57,986 bases of DNA from Sphingomonas albertensis (GCF_014358075.1 NZ_JACONT010000026.1:1-57986); one strand, 5' to 3'. Counted from the stretch's first letter, positions 37,570-47,367 are shown. Numbers and translations: made by a program. Notes: generated by a model not told the origin, from the letters alone.

Positions 37570-39428
37570 TGGCCCTAACCCCACAATTCCTCGACGAACT
37601 CCGCGGCCGCACGTCGCTCTCGGCGCTCGTCGGCAAGACCACCAAGCTCACCAAGGCCGGCCGCGAGCACAAAGGCTGCTGCCCGTTCCACAACGAGAAG
37701 ACGCCCTCCTTCTACGTCAACGACGACAAGGGCTTCTACCACTGCTTCGGCTGCTCCGCGCACGGCGACGCGATCAAGTGGATGACCGACCAGCGCGGCC
37801 TCCCCTTCATGGACGCCGTGAAGGAGCTCGCCCAGGCGGCGGGAATGGACATGCCCGCGATGGACCGCCAGTCCGCCGCCAAGGCCGAACGCGCCAAGGG
37901 CTTGCACGAGGTCATGTCCGACGCCGCCGACTGGTTCACCGAGCAGCTCAACGGCCTCCCCGGCACCGACGCGCGCGCGCTCCTCGACCGCCGCGGGATC
38001 AGGCCCGAGACGGCGCGCGCGTTCGGCATAGGGTTCGCCCCCGACAGCCGCGGCAAGCTCAAGACCGCGCTGAAGGACTACGGCGACCCCATGCTGGTCG
38101 AGTCCGGCATGCTTATCTCGGTCGAGGGCAAGGACCCGTACGACCGGTTCCGCGGCCGCCTGATGATCCCGATCCGCGACCCCCGCGGGCGGACGATGGC
38201 GTTCGGCGGGCGCGTGCTCGACGGCGGCGAGCCGAAGTACCTCAACTCCCCCGACACCCCGCTCTTCGACAAGGGCCGCACACTCTACAATCTCGACAAG
38301 GCCGCCCCCGCCTCGCGCAAATCCGGCCGCGTGCTGGTGGTCGAGGGCTATATGGACGTCATCGCGCTCGCTCAGGCCGGCTTTAGCGAAGCGGTCGCCC
38401 CGCTCGGCACCGCGCTGACCGAAGCGCAGCTCGAACGGCTGTGGCGGATGGTCGACGTGCCCCTGCTCTGCTTCGACGGCGACGGCGCCGGCCAGAAGGC
38501 GTCGCTCCGGGCCGCCCACCGCGCGCTCCCGCTGCTCGCGCCCGGCCGCAGCCTCGCCTTCGTCACGCTCCCGCAAGGCCAGGACCCCGACGATCTCGTC
38601 CGCGCCGGCGGTCCCGGTGCGTTCGAGGCGTTGCTGAAAACCCCGGAACAGCTCGTCGACCGGCTCTGGGCGTCCGAAGTCGCCGCCGAGGCGCTCGACA
38701 CCCCCGAACAGCGCGCCGGCCTCAAGCGCCGCCTCCACGAACTCGCGGAAGGCATCGCCGACCCGTCGGTGAAGCAGCAATATCACGCCGAGTTCAAGAA
38801 CCGCTTCTACGAGCATTTCAAACCCGCACGTGTTCCGTTCACTCCCCGCGGCGAGCGGCCCAGTGGCGGCTGGAAGCCCCCCGCTGCGCCGGTCACCGCC
38901 GACGCGAAGGCTTTCCGGGCAATCGGTATTGACCACGCGCTGGCAAAGCCCATTCTCGCCGGCCTTATCCGCCATCCAGCCGAGATTACTCGCCATATGG
39001 AGGTTCTAGGATCGCTTCGCCTGCTAGATGGTGAGCTTGGGCGGCTGTTCGAAACGGTCGTAGATGTTGCACTTGAGGACCAAAAGCTTGATAGCGGACG
39101 ACTGCTTACCATATTGGCAGGGTCCGGTTTCAAATCAGTCGCGAGTGACCTGTTGAGAGCCGATACGATGCCTTTTTCGTTTACGCAGACCGTAGCTGAT
39201 CCAGCTCGTGTCCGATCCGATCTCGACGAGGCCATCATGATCATGGTGGCTAGACCTGAGGTAGATGCGGCGTTGGCTGGGGTTAATAAGGAAGAGGTCA
39301 CTCTTTCTGCGGCCGCGTTTGAGCGACAGATGGCATTGGTGAAAGAAAAACTGGCGTTGGAAGTCCGACTTGCAAATCTTGTACAGTCGAACGAAGACGC
39401 CCGAGCGTTGGGTACCGAGGGCGATTGA
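37569..39428 (+). CDS. dnaG: DNA primase with compositionally distinct C-terminus
   Basis: A 619-residue DnaG that makes RNA primers at the replication fork. The CHC2 zinc finger has Cys 38, His 41, Cys 59 and Cys 62 ([12 protein letters not shown]...YHCFGC). The TOPRIM core has [13 protein letters not shown] and [12 protein letters not shown]. The helicase-binding domain starts near residue 450. From about base 38920 onward GC falls from near 70% to near 52% (several 60-base lines counted by hand), exactly over that last domain, with altered codon use. The start overlaps the DUF559 stop and the stop overlaps rpoD (TTGATGG). Confidence 0.95.
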   Translation: MALTPQFLDELRGRTSLSALVGKTTKLTKAGREHKGCCPFHNEKTPSFYVNDDKGFYHCFGCSAHGDAIKWMTDQRGLPFMDAVKELAQAAGMDMPAMDRQSAAKAERAKGLHEVMSDAADWFTEQLNGLPGTDARALLDRRGIRPETARAFGIGFAPDSRGKLKTALKDYGDPMLVESGMLISVEGKDPYDRFRGRLMIPIRDPRGRTMAFGGRVLDGGEPKYLNSPDTPLFDKGRTLYNLDKAAPASRKSGRVLVVEGYMDVIALAQAGFSEAVAPLGTALTEAQLERLWRMVDVPLLCFDGDGAGQKASLRAAHRALPLLAPGRSLAFVTLPQGQDPDDLVRAGGPGAFEALLKTPEQLVDRLWASEVAAEALDTPEQRAGLKRRLHELAEGIADPSVKQQYHAEFKNRFYEHFKPARVPFTPRGERPSGGWKPPAAPVTADAKAFRAIGIDHALAKPILAGLIRHPAEITRHMEVLGSLRLLDGELGRLFETVVDVALEDQKLDSGRLLTILAGSGFKSVASDLLRADTMPFSFTQTVADPARVRSDLDEAIMIMVARPEVDAALAGVNKEEVTLSAAAFERQMALVKEKLALEVRLANLVQSNEDARALGTEGD

Positions 39429-41455
39429 TGGCTAAGGCGAACATGGCGGAACCCGCCGAGACGAACGAAACCGGCGATGCGCCGCTGATCGACATGAACG
39501 ATGCGTCGATCAAGAAGGTCATCGCGCGCGCCAAGAAGCGCGGCTACATCACCTATGAGCAGCTCAACGAAGCGCTGCCGCAGGGCGAGATGTCGTCCGA
39601 CCAGATCGAGGACATCAGCGCCGCGCTGAGCGAGATGGGCATCAACATCGTCGAGAATGACGAAGCCGGCGAGGACGGCGAGACCGAGCCTGCCAAGGAC
39701 GACGAGGACGAGCCGGAGGCCGCCGACGCGGATGCCGACACGGGCCCCGCGATCGAAAAAAAGAAAGAGACCATCGATCGCACCGACGATCCGGTCCGCA
39801 TGTACCTGCGCGAGATGGGCGCGGTCGAGCTGCTCAGCCGCGAGGGCGAGATCGCGATCGCCAAGCGCATCGAGGCTGGTCGCGACACGATGATCCTCGG
39901 CCTGTGCGAATCGCCGATCACCTTCAACGCGATCATCGACTGGTCGACCGCGCTGAACGAGGGCACGATGCAGCTGCGCGAGATCATGGATCTCGACGCG
40001 ATGCTGTCGAAGGACCCCGCGCCCGAAGCGATGGCCGAGGACGGCGAAGCCGACGACGGAGAGATCAGCGAGAAGAACGCGGGCCCTTCGTTCAAGGAAG
40101 AGGCCGAGCCCGAAGAGCCGTCCGCCGACGAGGACGAGGACGGCGAGCGCCGCGCCCCGCGCGCATCGGACGACGAGGAGGAGGACAACACCCTCAGCCT
40201 CGCGCAGATGGAAGAGCAGCTGAAACCGATCGCGCTCGAGCGGTTCGCCAGCATCACCGCGCTCTACAAGAAGTTCAGCAAGATCCAGCAGTTGCGCGTC
40301 GATGCGATGGGCATCGGCGGCGATTTCTCCGCGGCCGACGAGCGCAAGTATCAGAAGCTGCGCGAGGAACTCACGGCGGAAGTCGAGAGCGTCCAGTTCC
40401 ACAACGCCAAGATCGAATATCTGGTCGATCAGCTCTATGCCTATAACCGTCGCCTGACCGCGCTGGGCGGCCAGATGCTGCGCCTCGCCGAGCGCCACAA
40501 GGTGCCGCGCAAGGACTTCCTCGATCGCTATATCGGTCACGAGATCGACGAGAACTGGCTGACCACGGTCAACAAGGTCGACAAGAAGTGGACCGCGTTC
40601 GTTGCGAACGAGGGCGAGGCGGTCGAGCGCATCCGTGCGGAAATCGCCGACATCACGCAGCAGACCGGCATGGCGCTCACCGAGTTCCGCCGGATCGTCA
40701 ACATGGTCCAGAAGGGCGAGCGCGAGGCGCGTATCGCCAAGAAGGAGATGGTCGAGGCGAACCTGCGGCTGGTGATCTCGATCGCCAAGAAATACACGAA
40801 CCGCGGCCTGCAGTTCCTGGATCTCATCCAGGAGGGCAATATCGGCCTGATGAAGGCGGTCGACAAGTTCGAGTATCGCCGCGGCTACAAGTTCAGCACC
40901 TATGCGACGTGGTGGATCCGCCAGGCGATCACCCGCTCGATCGCGGACCAGGCGCGGACCATCCGCATCCCGGTCCACATGATCGAGACGATCAACAAGC
41001 TGGTCCGCACCAGCCGCCAGTTCCTCCACGAGCAGGGCCGCGAACCGACCCCGGAGGAGATGGCCGAGCGCCTCTCCATGCCGCTGGAGAAGGTGCGCAA
41101 GGTGATGAAGATCGCCAAGGAGCCGATCAGCCTCGAAACGCCGATCGGCGACGAGGAGGATTCGCACCTCGGCGACTTCATTGAGGACAAGAACGCGATC
41201 ATCCCGGTGGATGCCGCGATCCAGGCGAACCTCAAGGAGACGGTGACGCGGGTGCTGGCGTCGCTGACGCCGCGCGAGGAGCGCGTGCTGCGCATGCGCT
41301 TTGGCATCGGCATGAACACCGATCACACGCTCGAGGAAGTCGGCCAGCAGTTCTCGGTGACCCGCGAGCGCATCCGTCAGATCGAGGCGAAGGCGCTGCG
41401 GAAGCTTAAGCATCCGAGCCGGTCACGGAAGATGCGGAGCTTCCTCGACCAGTAA
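39428..41455 (+). CDS. rpoD: RNA polymerase primary sigma factor (sigma-70)
   Basis: A 675-residue housekeeping sigma factor. Region 1.1 is at the N-terminus, region 1.2 has [22 protein letters not shown], and a long acidic non-conserved region (about residues 200-260) is rich in Glu and Asp. Region 2 has [32 protein letters not shown] and [15 protein letters not shown], and region 4 has the helix-turn-helix [27 protein letters not shown]. The ATG at 39428 overlaps the dnaG stop; GC is high again, so the dnaG drop is local. It is followed by a strong terminator. Confidence 0.97.
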   Translation: MAKANMAEPAETNETGDAPLIDMNDASIKKVIARAKKRGYITYEQLNEALPQGEMSSDQIEDISAALSEMGINIVENDEAGEDGETEPAKDDEDEPEAADADADTGPAIEKKKETIDRTDDPVRMYLREMGAVELLSREGEIAIAKRIEAGRDTMILGLCESPITFNAIIDWSTALNEGTMQLREIMDLDAMLSKDPAPEAMAEDGEADDGEISEKNAGPSFKEEAEPEEPSADEDEDGERRAPRASDDEEEDNTLSLAQMEEQLKPIALERFASITALYKKFSKIQQLRVDAMGIGGDFSAADERKYQKLREELTAEVESVQFHNAKIEYLVDQLYAYNRRLTALGGQMLRLAERHKVPRKDFLDRYIGHEIDENWLTTVNKVDKKWTAFVANEGEAVERIRAEIADITQQTGMALTEFRRIVNMVQKGEREARIAKKEMVEANLRLVISIAKKYTNRGLQFLDLIQEGNIGLMKAVDKFEYRRGYKFSTYATWWIRQAITRSIADQARTIRIPVHMIETINKLVRTSRQFLHEQGREPTPEEMAERLSMPLEKVRKVMKIAKEPISLETPIGDEEDSHLGDFIEDKNAIIPVDAAIQANLKETVTRVLASLTPREERVLRMRFGIGMNTDHTLEEVGQQFSVTRERIRQIEAKALRKLKHPSRSRKMRSFLDQ

Positions 41456-41483
41456 GGGTTAGTGCACTCTAACTAAACAGACG

Positions 41484-41513
41484 GGCCGCGGTGGAAACAC
41501 TGCGGCCTTTTTT
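41484..41513 (+). terminator. intrinsic terminator after rpoD
   Basis: Ten-pair stem GGCCGCGGTG/CACTGCGGCC with a GAAA loop and one G-U pair, then six Ts. It begins 28 bases after the rpoD stop. Confidence 0.93.
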
Positions 41514-41585
41514 GTAATTGTAAATTCTTTCCGCGCGATTGATATTGCGGGGTCAATCGCCGAAGCGATATCTCACGACTTCGAT

Positions 41586-41609
41586 CTCGTTAAAGAAACG
41601 AGTTTTTTT
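41586..41609 (+). terminator. second intrinsic terminator before the DUF6161-like gene
   Basis: CTCGTT/AACGAG stem, five-base loop and seven Ts. It isolates the downstream AT-rich gene from rpoD read-through. A possible promoter (TTGTAA, 17 bases, AATAGA) begins just after, at about 41609. Confidence 0.8.
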
Positions 41610-41661
41610 GTAAAACCCTATCAGTCCAATAATAGATATAAAAAAGGTAAAGGGGTACTAC

Positions 41662-42969
41662 ATGAGCGTAATTCAGTTTGATATCGCACCGGAACGAGGT
41701 GGAAAAAAGGAATTTAATGATCTCGCGGAAGCTATTCTCTGGGCGCAGCGCCAGCGAGAGGCATGGGACAATGAGTATAGGGAAATAATAAGCACGAATC
41801 CGAACCACCCTTTTGCTGCGGTTCGTGGAGCCTGGGACAGAGTCACCGAAGACCTTAGAGCAAATCATATGAAGGGGCTGCCAGTCGCATTAACCATCAA
41901 CGATGCGAGGGAATTAATTGCAGATAAATCACCAATATTTCTTGCGCTCAATTGGGTAGCGCACCAGCTAACTGCTCAAGGAGTGCTGGCTGCTTCTGCA
42001 ATCGCAGGCCTTTCTGGAGTACGTATCAATTGGGCCGACACTAACCAGACGAATGCAGTCATTTTATACGAGCGCTCGCTTGCTCGTATATTAAAAACCA
42101 CTGCTGAAAACTTGGTTGAGCAAATGCAGATAAAAGCTGCGGACGCGGAGGCTCGTGTTTCGCTCGCGCAGGAAAGCGCCGTTAAGGTTGAGGGGCTGAT
42201 CGCCCAGATGACCACTGCCGCTAATCACGGTGAGTTGAATGGTCGTGAGCGACTAGCCGCACTGGAAGCAACGATCGGAGCTGCCGAGTTTAGTACAAAT
42301 ACTCAGCTTGCCGAGCTGGATCAAAAACTCGGTGCCATTTCATCTCAAGCTGGCACCGCAATAGAAAACCTAACAAGATCATCTAGGGATACAATCGAGA
42401 ACTGGTTTAAGGCGTTCAAGGAACAGCGCCAGTTGGAAGCTCCTGTCGCACTTTGGGAAGCACGAGCGGAAACTCATGAAAAAACGCTTAGGTCCCGAAA
42501 ATGGTGGATGATTGGCGTCGGCGCTATCGGTTTATTTGGGGCATGTGCCGTTGCGATAGTAGCGTTTGAAGGTGCCAACCATATATTTAGTAACGCTGTA
42601 ATTCCAACTAAGGATGGAAATCCTTTTAACGTCAACGGTATGCGTGCTTCTTTTCACTTCGAGTTACTTCTCGCATCAGCGGGGACGCTTCTCTATCTCA
42701 CGATGTATCTCTGGACGATGCGGTTATTAGTTCGTCTTTACACAACAGAGCACCATCTAGCGATTGACGCCAAAGGACGGTCCGCCCTTACAGAGACATA
42801 CCTTTCCTTGACTAAGGAAGGTGCCGCGACTGATGCAGACCGAGCAATTATGCTGGCTGTGATTTTTAGACCGGTCGCCGATGGAATGGTAAAGGAAGAT
42901 GGGCCACCCGCTATTTCGCCCGCCGCTCTAATCGCGACCTTAGCAAGTGGAACGGGCAAGCCGGGCTAG
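41662..42969 (+). CDS. AT-rich membrane protein of DUF6161 type
   Basis: A 435-residue protein. Residues 1-130 form a mixed soluble region; about 130-265 are helical and probably coiled coil (AADAEARVSLAQESAVKVEGLIAQM, AELDQKLGAISSQAG). Two membrane helices follow at about 283-303 and 330-355, then a C-terminal cytoplasmic tail with ALTETYLSLTKEGAATDADRAIMLAVIFRP, which I associate with the DUF6161 family. Function is unknown. Its GC is far below the neighbours, it carries its own terminator-bounded unit and a strong ribosome site (AAGG...GGGG), and nothing nearby depends on it, so it was probably acquired horizontally. A defence role is possible but not shown. Confidence 0.78.
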   Translation: MSVIQFDIAPERGGKKEFNDLAEAILWAQRQREAWDNEYREIISTNPNHPFAAVRGAWDRVTEDLRANHMKGLPVALTINDARELIADKSPIFLALNWVAHQLTAQGVLAASAIAGLSGVRINWADTNQTNAVILYERSLARILKTTAENLVEQMQIKAADAEARVSLAQESAVKVEGLIAQMTTAANHGELNGRERLAALEATIGAAEFSTNTQLAELDQKLGAISSQAGTAIENLTRSSRDTIENWFKAFKEQRQLEAPVALWEARAETHEKTLRSRKWWMIGVGAIGLFGACAVAIVAFEGANHIFSNAVIPTKDGNPFNVNGMRASFHFELLLASAGTLLYLTMYLWTMRLLVRLYTTEHHLAIDAKGRSALTETYLSLTKEGAATDADRAIMLAVIFRPVADGMVKEDGPPAISPAALIATLASGTGKPG

Positions 42970-43067
42970 ACAACAATGCGGGTAAAGACATTAGAAGCCC
43001 GCCTTTAGGTGCACGCCCCTCTGGGCTAGATGACAGTCGAACCTAGTCGACATTTCCTCTAAAGCCC

Positions 43068-43607
43068 ATGCCCCGGATAATCCTGTTCAACAAACCGTAT
43101 GACGTGCTCAGCCAGTTCACCGACGTGAACAGTCCGACCCCGCGCGCGACGCTGTCGCAGTTCGTCGATGTGCCGGGCGTCTATCCGGCGGGGCGGCTTG
43201 ATCGCGATAGCGAGGGGCTGTTGCTGCTGACCGACGACGGCCGCCTCCAGGCACGGATCGCGGACCCGAAGTTCAAGCTGGCCAAGACCTATCTCGTGCA
43301 GGTCGAGGGCGATGCCGGCGAGGACGCGCTCGATCGGTTGCGGGGCGGCGTCCTGCTGAAGGACGGCCCTGCCCGCGCCGACGTCGAGCGGATCGCCGCC
43401 CCCGACCTCTGGCCGCGCGTGCCGCCGATCCGGGTCCGCGCGAGCATCCCCGATTGCTGGCTGAAGATAACGATCCGCGAAGGCCGCAACCGCCAAGTCC
43501 GCCGCATGACCGCGGCGATAGACCACCCCACGCTGCGGCTGGTCCGGTGGAGCATCGGCGACTGGACCGTGGCGGATCTGGCGCCCGGCACGTGGCGCGA
43601 CGCCTGA
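43068..43607 (+). CDS. rluE: 23S rRNA pseudouridine synthase, RluE/RsuA family
   Basis: A 179-residue pseudouridine synthase without the N-terminal S4 domain, as in RluE (which modifies U2457 in E. coli 23S rRNA). Catalytic Asp 45 lies in [29 protein letters not shown] and the C-terminal [27 protein letters not shown] are typical of the family. GC is high again. The ribosome site is weak. A 990-base repeat-filled gap follows before the converging rplS operon. Confidence 0.92.
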   Translation: MPRIILFNKPYDVLSQFTDVNSPTPRATLSQFVDVPGVYPAGRLDRDSEGLLLLTDDGRLQARIADPKFKLAKTYLVQVEGDAGEDALDRLRGGVLLKDGPARADVERIAAPDLWPRVPPIRVRASIPDCWLKITIREGRNRQVRRMTAAIDHPTLRLVRWSIGDWTVADLAPGTWRDA

Positions 43608-43726
43608 CGGGCGCTTGAGGCGGGCTGACGGGTGCGTGGGGGCCACCAGAGGCAGGCACGCTCATAAGGCACGCCCATCAGCAGCGCAGCGTTCGTGATT
43701 ACAAGCGGAACGCCTCCCCACCCACG

Positions 43727-43810
43727 CCGTCATCCTGACGAAAGTCAGGACCCAGGGTACCAAACGCCGCCCTGTTTGGCTCTGGGTCCTGACTTTCGTC
43801 AGGATGACGG
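43727..43810. repeat. Long hairpin repeat
   Basis: CCGTCATCCTGACGAAAGTC...GACTTTCGTCAGGATGACGG: near-perfect arms of about 30 bases, continuing as GGACCCAG/CTGGGTCC, around a 26-base centre. One of several repeats in 43608-44538, where I see no gene. Confidence 0.85.
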
Positions 43811-43821
43811 AGAAGGGCATG

Positions 43822-43911
43822 TTCACGCGAAGGCGCTAAGGCGCGAAGAGAAGACCGGGCCAGTGCGCTAAATAAGCTGCTTCTCTTCGCACCTTAGCGC
43901 CTTCGCGTGAA
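43822..43911. repeat. Long hairpin repeat
   Basis: TTCACGCGAAGGCGCTAAGG...AAGAGAAG and its inverse CTTCTCTTCGCACCTTAGCG...GTGAA, arms of about 32 bases with one mismatch and 26 bases between. A different family from its neighbour. Confidence 0.85.
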
Positions 43912-44037
43912 TCCAGTCCTGAACTGCGCTGCGTTGCCCGATGTGATCATAAGCCCCGAAGATAGGGCCCCCCGCCTGCGCGGGGATGTCGGTGCGCTGG
44001 GTGACGCGCCGAAATTGCATGGTGGCACGACGAAAAC

Positions 44038-44073
44038 TCCCTCCCCTTCAGGGGAGGGTCGGGGTGGGGCATG
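44038..44073. repeat. Family E half-element
   Basis: CCCTCCCCTTCAGGGGAGGG hairpin followed by TCGGGGTGGGG. A single arm of the element seen at 22028. Confidence 0.65.
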
Positions 44074-44150
44074 TCCACGCGAGCGCGCTCAGCGTGGCAA
44101 AGCCCCTCACGCCTCAAACGAGCAACCATCCCAATCCGCCAGCAAGACGT

Positions 44151-44206
44151 GTTTCCCCGCGAAGGCGGGGACCCAGACTGGGCTCCCGCCTTCGCGGGAG
44201 AACAAG
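44151..44206. repeat. Family A palindromic repeat
   Basis: TTTCCCCGCGAAGGCGGGGA and TCCCGCCTTCGCGGGAGAAC around CCCAGACTGGG; nearly identical to the copy at 14152. Confidence 0.87.
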
Positions 44207-44538
44207 GAAGCGCAAGTCGGCCTGCGCAGGACCGCGCGTCCCTGTCCGACCAAGTAACCGCCCATGTCCCGAGGGACAGGCACCACCATGGCCACCGCTG
44301 GCGGCATGCTAATCGGCTGTCCTACACACCCGGAGAAGCGCACCGTCGCCGGATGCCCATCCGCGAACCCTTCACCGCGACACCGCTCCCACACCCCGAC
44401 GCCACTCCCACGTCAAGAAAGCTTCCCAGCGTCTACACTTCCTATACTTCCGTGCTGCAGCATAAACGCGAAACACCAACAATCGGCAGCACTTCCAACA
44501 CCTTGCCCCTCCAACCAGCCCAAACCCCGCGCACAACG

Positions 44539-44576
44539 AAAAAGGGCGCGGGGACCATCGCCCCCGCGCCCTTTTT
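44539..44576. terminator. bidirectional terminator after rplS
   Basis: Stem GGGCGCGGGG/CCCCGCGCCC flanked by AAAAA on one side and TTTTT on the other, 19 bases beyond the rplS stop on the minus strand. Confidence 0.88.
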
Positions 44577-44595
44577 CAACTCTGGCAGTCCCCGA

Positions 44596-44988
44596 TTACT
44601 CGGCGGCTGCGGTACCCTTGGCAGGGCGCATGTCGCGACGCTCGGCGATACGCGCTGCCTTGCCGGTGCGGCCACGCAGGTAATACAGCTTGGCGCGACG
44701 CACGGCGCCCTTGCGGACGACTTCGATCGAATCGACGTTCGGCGAGTAGAGCGGGAAGACGCGCTCGACGCCCTCGCCGAAGCTCATCTTCCGCACGGTG
44801 AAGTTCGAGCCCATGCCCTTGTTCGAGCGCGCGATGCACACGCCCTCGTAGTTCTGAATACGCGTGCGCTCGCCTTCGACGACCTTCACGCCGACCTTCA
44901 GCGTATCGCCGGGGCGGAAATCGGGGATCGTCTTGTTGGCCAGGAACTTCGCGATGTTCTCGGCTTCGATCGTCTGCAACAGGTTCAT
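44596..44988 (-). CDS. rplS: 50S ribosomal protein L19
   Basis: A 130-residue L19, located at the 30S-50S interface. Conserved stretches include [52 protein letters not shown] and [18 protein letters not shown]. The ATG overlaps the trmD stop by four bases (ATGA), so the two are coupled. It is the last gene of the unit and is followed by a strong terminator. Confidence 0.97.
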   Translation of the reverse strand: MNLLQTIEAENIAKFLANKTIPDFRPGDTLKVGVKVVEGERTRIQNYEGVCIARSNKGMGSNFTVRKMSFGEGVERVFPLYSPNVDSIEVVRKGAVRRAKLYYLRGRTGKAARIAERRDMRPAKGTAAAE

Positions 44989-45716
44989 GTCTCGTCCTCG
45001 TGTCGCTGCGCGCCAGAGGGCGACTGGACCCGAACGCCCTCATGGCGCTCCCAAAGGTCCGGTCGCCGTGACCGTGTATCGATCTCCGCGCGGCGTTTGC
45101 GCCATGCAGCGATCTTCGCATGATCCCCCGATCGCAGCACCTGCGGGATCGTGCGCCCTTCCCAAATCTGAGGTCGGGTATAGTGCGGATATTCGAGCAG
45201 CCCCGTTTCGAAGCTCTCGTCATCCCCACTAGAAGCCGCGCCCATTACGCCGGGCAGCAGCCGAATGCAAGCATCGAGCAGCACCAGCGCCCCCATCTCG
45301 CCACCCGACAGGATGTAGTCGCCGATCGAGACTTCCTCGATGTCGCGTGCCTCGAACAGCCGCTCGTCGAAGCCTTCGAAGCGGCCGCAGAGGATGGTGA
45401 CGCCGGGGCCCTGCGCGAGCTCCCGAACCCGCTCCTGGGTCAGCGGCTTGCCCCGAGGCGTCATCGCCAGCGCCGGCCGCCCATCGGCCACGCTGTCGAT
45501 CGCCGAGGCCACCACATCGGCTCGCAGCACCATCCCGGCCCCGCCCCCCGCCGGCGTATCGTCCACCGACTTGTGCTTGTCCGTAGCAAAGTCCCGGATC
45601 TGCACCGGCGAGCAAGACCACCGCCCCTCCCCCAGCGCACGGCCAGCAAGCGACGTCCCCAGCGGCCCCGGAAACATCTCCGGATACAGCGTCAATATCG
45701 TGGCAGCGAAAGTCAC
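44985..45716 (-). CDS. trmD: tRNA (guanine-37-N1)-methyltransferase
   Basis: A 243-residue TrmD, a SPOUT methyltransferase that makes m1G37 in tRNA to prevent frameshifting; essential in most bacteria. Seen are [47 protein letters not shown], the knot segment [22 protein letters not shown] and YTRPQIWEG. The start is GTG at 45716, which overlaps the vapC stop as GTGA. Upstream continuation of the frame has no TrmD similarity. Normally trmD directly follows rimM; here vapBC and an opposing gene lie between. Confidence 0.95.
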   Translation of the reverse strand: MTFAATILTLYPEMFPGPLGTSLAGRALGEGRWSCSPVQIRDFATDKHKSVDDTPAGGGAGMVLRADVVASAIDSVADGRPALAMTPRGKPLTQERVRELAQGPGVTILCGRFEGFDERLFEARDIEEVSIGDYILSGGEMGALVLLDACIRLLPGVMGAASSGDDESFETGLLEYPHYTRPQIWEGRTIPQVLRSGDHAKIAAWRKRRAEIDTRSRRPDLWERHEGVRVQSPSGAQRHEDET

Positions 45717-46087
45717 AACGTCCAATTCTCTATGCGAAGGCCGGGCACGTCGGCAAAGTCGCGCTCGTTGTTGGTGATCAGGGTCAGTCCAAGCGACAGT
45801 GCGTGCGCCGCGATCAGCCGATCGAAGCTTCCGCGCTTGAAGGGCAGTTTTGCATATAGCCGAGCCGACGCTTCGTCGAACGGAAGTACCGGCACCCATC
45901 GGCTAAACGCATCGACCGTCTGCAACGGCGGCAGCTTGCCTTGCCAACTGCCGACCGCCAGTTCGGCGAAGACGATCGCCGACATGCCCAGCTCGCCCTC
46001 GTCGCACTGCTCGACACGCTGTCGGAGCACAGGGACATTACCACCGAGCAACAGGATACAGATATTGGTGTCGAGCAGATACTTCAC
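45713..46087 (-). CDS. vapC: VapC toxin, PIN-domain ribonuclease
   Basis: A 124-residue PIN-domain toxin, probably a tRNA- or rRNA-cleaving RNase. The four acidic active-site residues are present: Asp 6 (YLLDTN), Glu 42 (FAELAVG), Asp 89 ([10 protein letters not shown]) and Asp 110 in TNNERDF. The start is a GTG at 46087 that overlaps the vapB stop (GTGA); an earlier in-frame ATG at 46111 would reach into vapB. Its own stop overlaps the trmD start in the same manner, an unusual arrangement that couples a toxin to an essential gene. Confidence 0.92.
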   Translation of the reverse strand: MKYLLDTNICILLLGGNVPVLRQRVEQCDEGELGMSAIVFAELAVGSWQGKLPPLQTVDAFSRWVPVLPFDEASARLYAKLPFKRGSFDRLIAAHALSLGLTLITNNERDFADVPGLRIENWTL

Positions 46088-46368
46088 TGCTCGTCGGACC
46101 GCCCCGGCCACGACGGGTCATCCCACGGACGCGGCGAGGGCGCGAAGATCCGGTCTTCGCGGTCGATGAGCTTCAATCCAGGGATCGACCCGTAGATGCC
46201 GGTAAGATCAATCTTTTTAGGCACCGGCGAATAGGGTTCGACGATAAACTTGCCGCGGTCTTCGCGCACGGTCATTTCGGCACCTTCCGTGATTCCGAGG
46301 GCTTTGGGCAACCGCAATGCGACTGAGTTGCCCGACTTGAAGACCTTCGCGCGATATTCCTTGGCCAT
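46084..46368 (-). CDS. vapB: VapB antitoxin, AbrB/SpoVT type
   Basis: A 94-residue antitoxin. The N-terminal swapped-hairpin DNA-binding domain reads MAKEYRAKVFKSGNSVALRLPKAL...GAEMTVRE. The C-terminal tail (about residues 55-94, rich in Pro, Asp and Trp) would wrap around VapC and block it. GGAGG precedes the ATG at 46368. It probably represses its own promoter at 46391-46419, and so controls vapC and trmD. Confidence 0.9.
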   Translation of the reverse strand: MAKEYRAKVFKSGNSVALRLPKALGITEGAEMTVREDRGKFIVEPYSPVPKKIDLTGIYGSIPGLKLIDREDRIFAPSPRPWDDPSWPGRSDEQ

Positions 46369-46390
46369 TGCCGCCTCCGTATGCACGCGG

Positions 46391-46419
46391 AGTATATACC
46401 AAACTGGCGCAAGGAACAA
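46391..46419 (-). promoter_or_regulatory. vapBC(-trmD) promoter with palindromic operator
   Basis: On the minus strand TTGTTC (46419-46414), 17 bases, TATACT (46396-46391). The -10 region is embedded in GTATATAC, a palindrome suited to VapB binding. No other promoter for trmD-rplS was seen. Confidence 0.65.
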
Positions 46420-46445
46420 TTACGCTGGCGAAACGCTCGCGGCGG

Positions 46446-47351
46446 ATGGACGATTGCATCATTATCGGCGCTGGCCCTGCCGGGCTGACCGCGGCGATCT
46501 ATCTCGCACGATTCCACCTCTCGATCCGGCTGTTCGATTGCGGCAGCAGCCGCGCGGCGCTGATCCCGTGCACGCATAATCATGCGGGGTATCCCGAGGG
46601 GATCCGCGGGACCGACCTGCTCGCGTTGATGCTCGCACAGGCGGAGAAATATGGCGCGGTCCGCGAGGGTGCGCGGGTGGATGCGATCGAGGTGGACGAC
46701 GATGGGTTCACGGTGCGGATCGGTGATCGGCGCGCTCGGGCGCGGAGCGTGCTACTTGCCACGGGAGTCGTGAACAACCGCCCGGACATGCCCGATGCGG
46801 TCCACGACGAGGCGCTAGAGGCCGGCCTGTTCCGCTACTGCCCGATCTGCGACGGCTACGAAGTCACCGACAAGCGCGTCGGGGTCATCGGCACCGGCGA
46901 CCACGGCATGCGCGAGGCGCTGTTCCTGCGCGGCTATACGAAGGACGTGACGTTAATCGCGCCAGAGGGTGGTCATGACCTCGACCCTGCTTGCGAAGCG
47001 GCGCTCGACGATGCCGGGATCGTCCGGGTAGGCGGTCCGTGTGGCAACTACGCGATCGAAGGGGGCAGGCTCGCCCTCGATACGGTCGAGGGGCGTATGG
47101 CGTTCGACAGCGTCTATCCGGCGCTAGGCTCGGTGATCCGGTCGGAACTCGCCGTGGCGGCCGGTGCGAGCGCTTCCGAGGATGGCTGCCTGGAGGTGGA
47201 CTCGCATCAGCGGACCTCGATCCCCGGGCTGTTCGCAGCGGGCGACGTCGTGAAGGGTCTGGACCAGATCAGCCACGCGATGGGCGAGGCCGGCGTTGCC
47301 GCCACGACGATCCGCAACATGCTTGCCGAGCAGCGGCCGCTGCGGCGGTAG
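46446..47351 (+). CDS. thioredoxin-reductase-like FAD/NAD(P) oxidoreductase
   Basis: A 301-residue flavoprotein of the TrxB fold. The FAD-binding IIGAGPAGLTAAIYLAR is at 6-22, a redox pair Cys 132/Cys 135 in YCPICDGYE, the second Rossmann motif GVIGTGDHGMREALF near 147, and GLFAAGDVVKGLDQISHAMGEAG at the end. CPIC differs from the CATC of true thioredoxin reductase and occurs in related disulfide reductases of unknown partner. The start at 46446 is 77 bases from the divergent vapB, with a weak ribosome site. It lies opposite in direction to the surrounding ribosomal genes, so it was probably inserted together with vapBC. Confidence 0.87.
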   Translation: MDDCIIIGAGPAGLTAAIYLARFHLSIRLFDCGSSRAALIPCTHNHAGYPEGIRGTDLLALMLAQAEKYGAVREGARVDAIEVDDDGFTVRIGDRRARARSVLLATGVVNNRPDMPDAVHDEALEAGLFRYCPICDGYEVTDKRVGVIGTGDHGMREALFLRGYTKDVTLIAPEGGHDLDPACEAALDDAGIVRVGGPCGNYAIEGGRLALDTVEGRMAFDSVYPALGSVIRSELAVAAGASASEDGCLEVDSHQRTSIPGLFAAGDVVKGLDQISHAMGEAGVAATTIRNMLAEQRPLRR

Positions 47352-47367
47352 TCATCGGCAAACAGAA

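Noticed and set aside
38807..41413. Very long open frame antisense to rpoD and the end of dnaG
   Set aside because: It mirrors the codon structure of the real high-GC genes and has no recognisable domain; rpoD on the other strand is certain.
43907..44683. Open frames in the 990-base gap between rluE and rplS
   Set aside because: They run through repeats A and E and the rplS terminator, have Pro/Arg/Ser-rich shadow composition and no ribosome sites.
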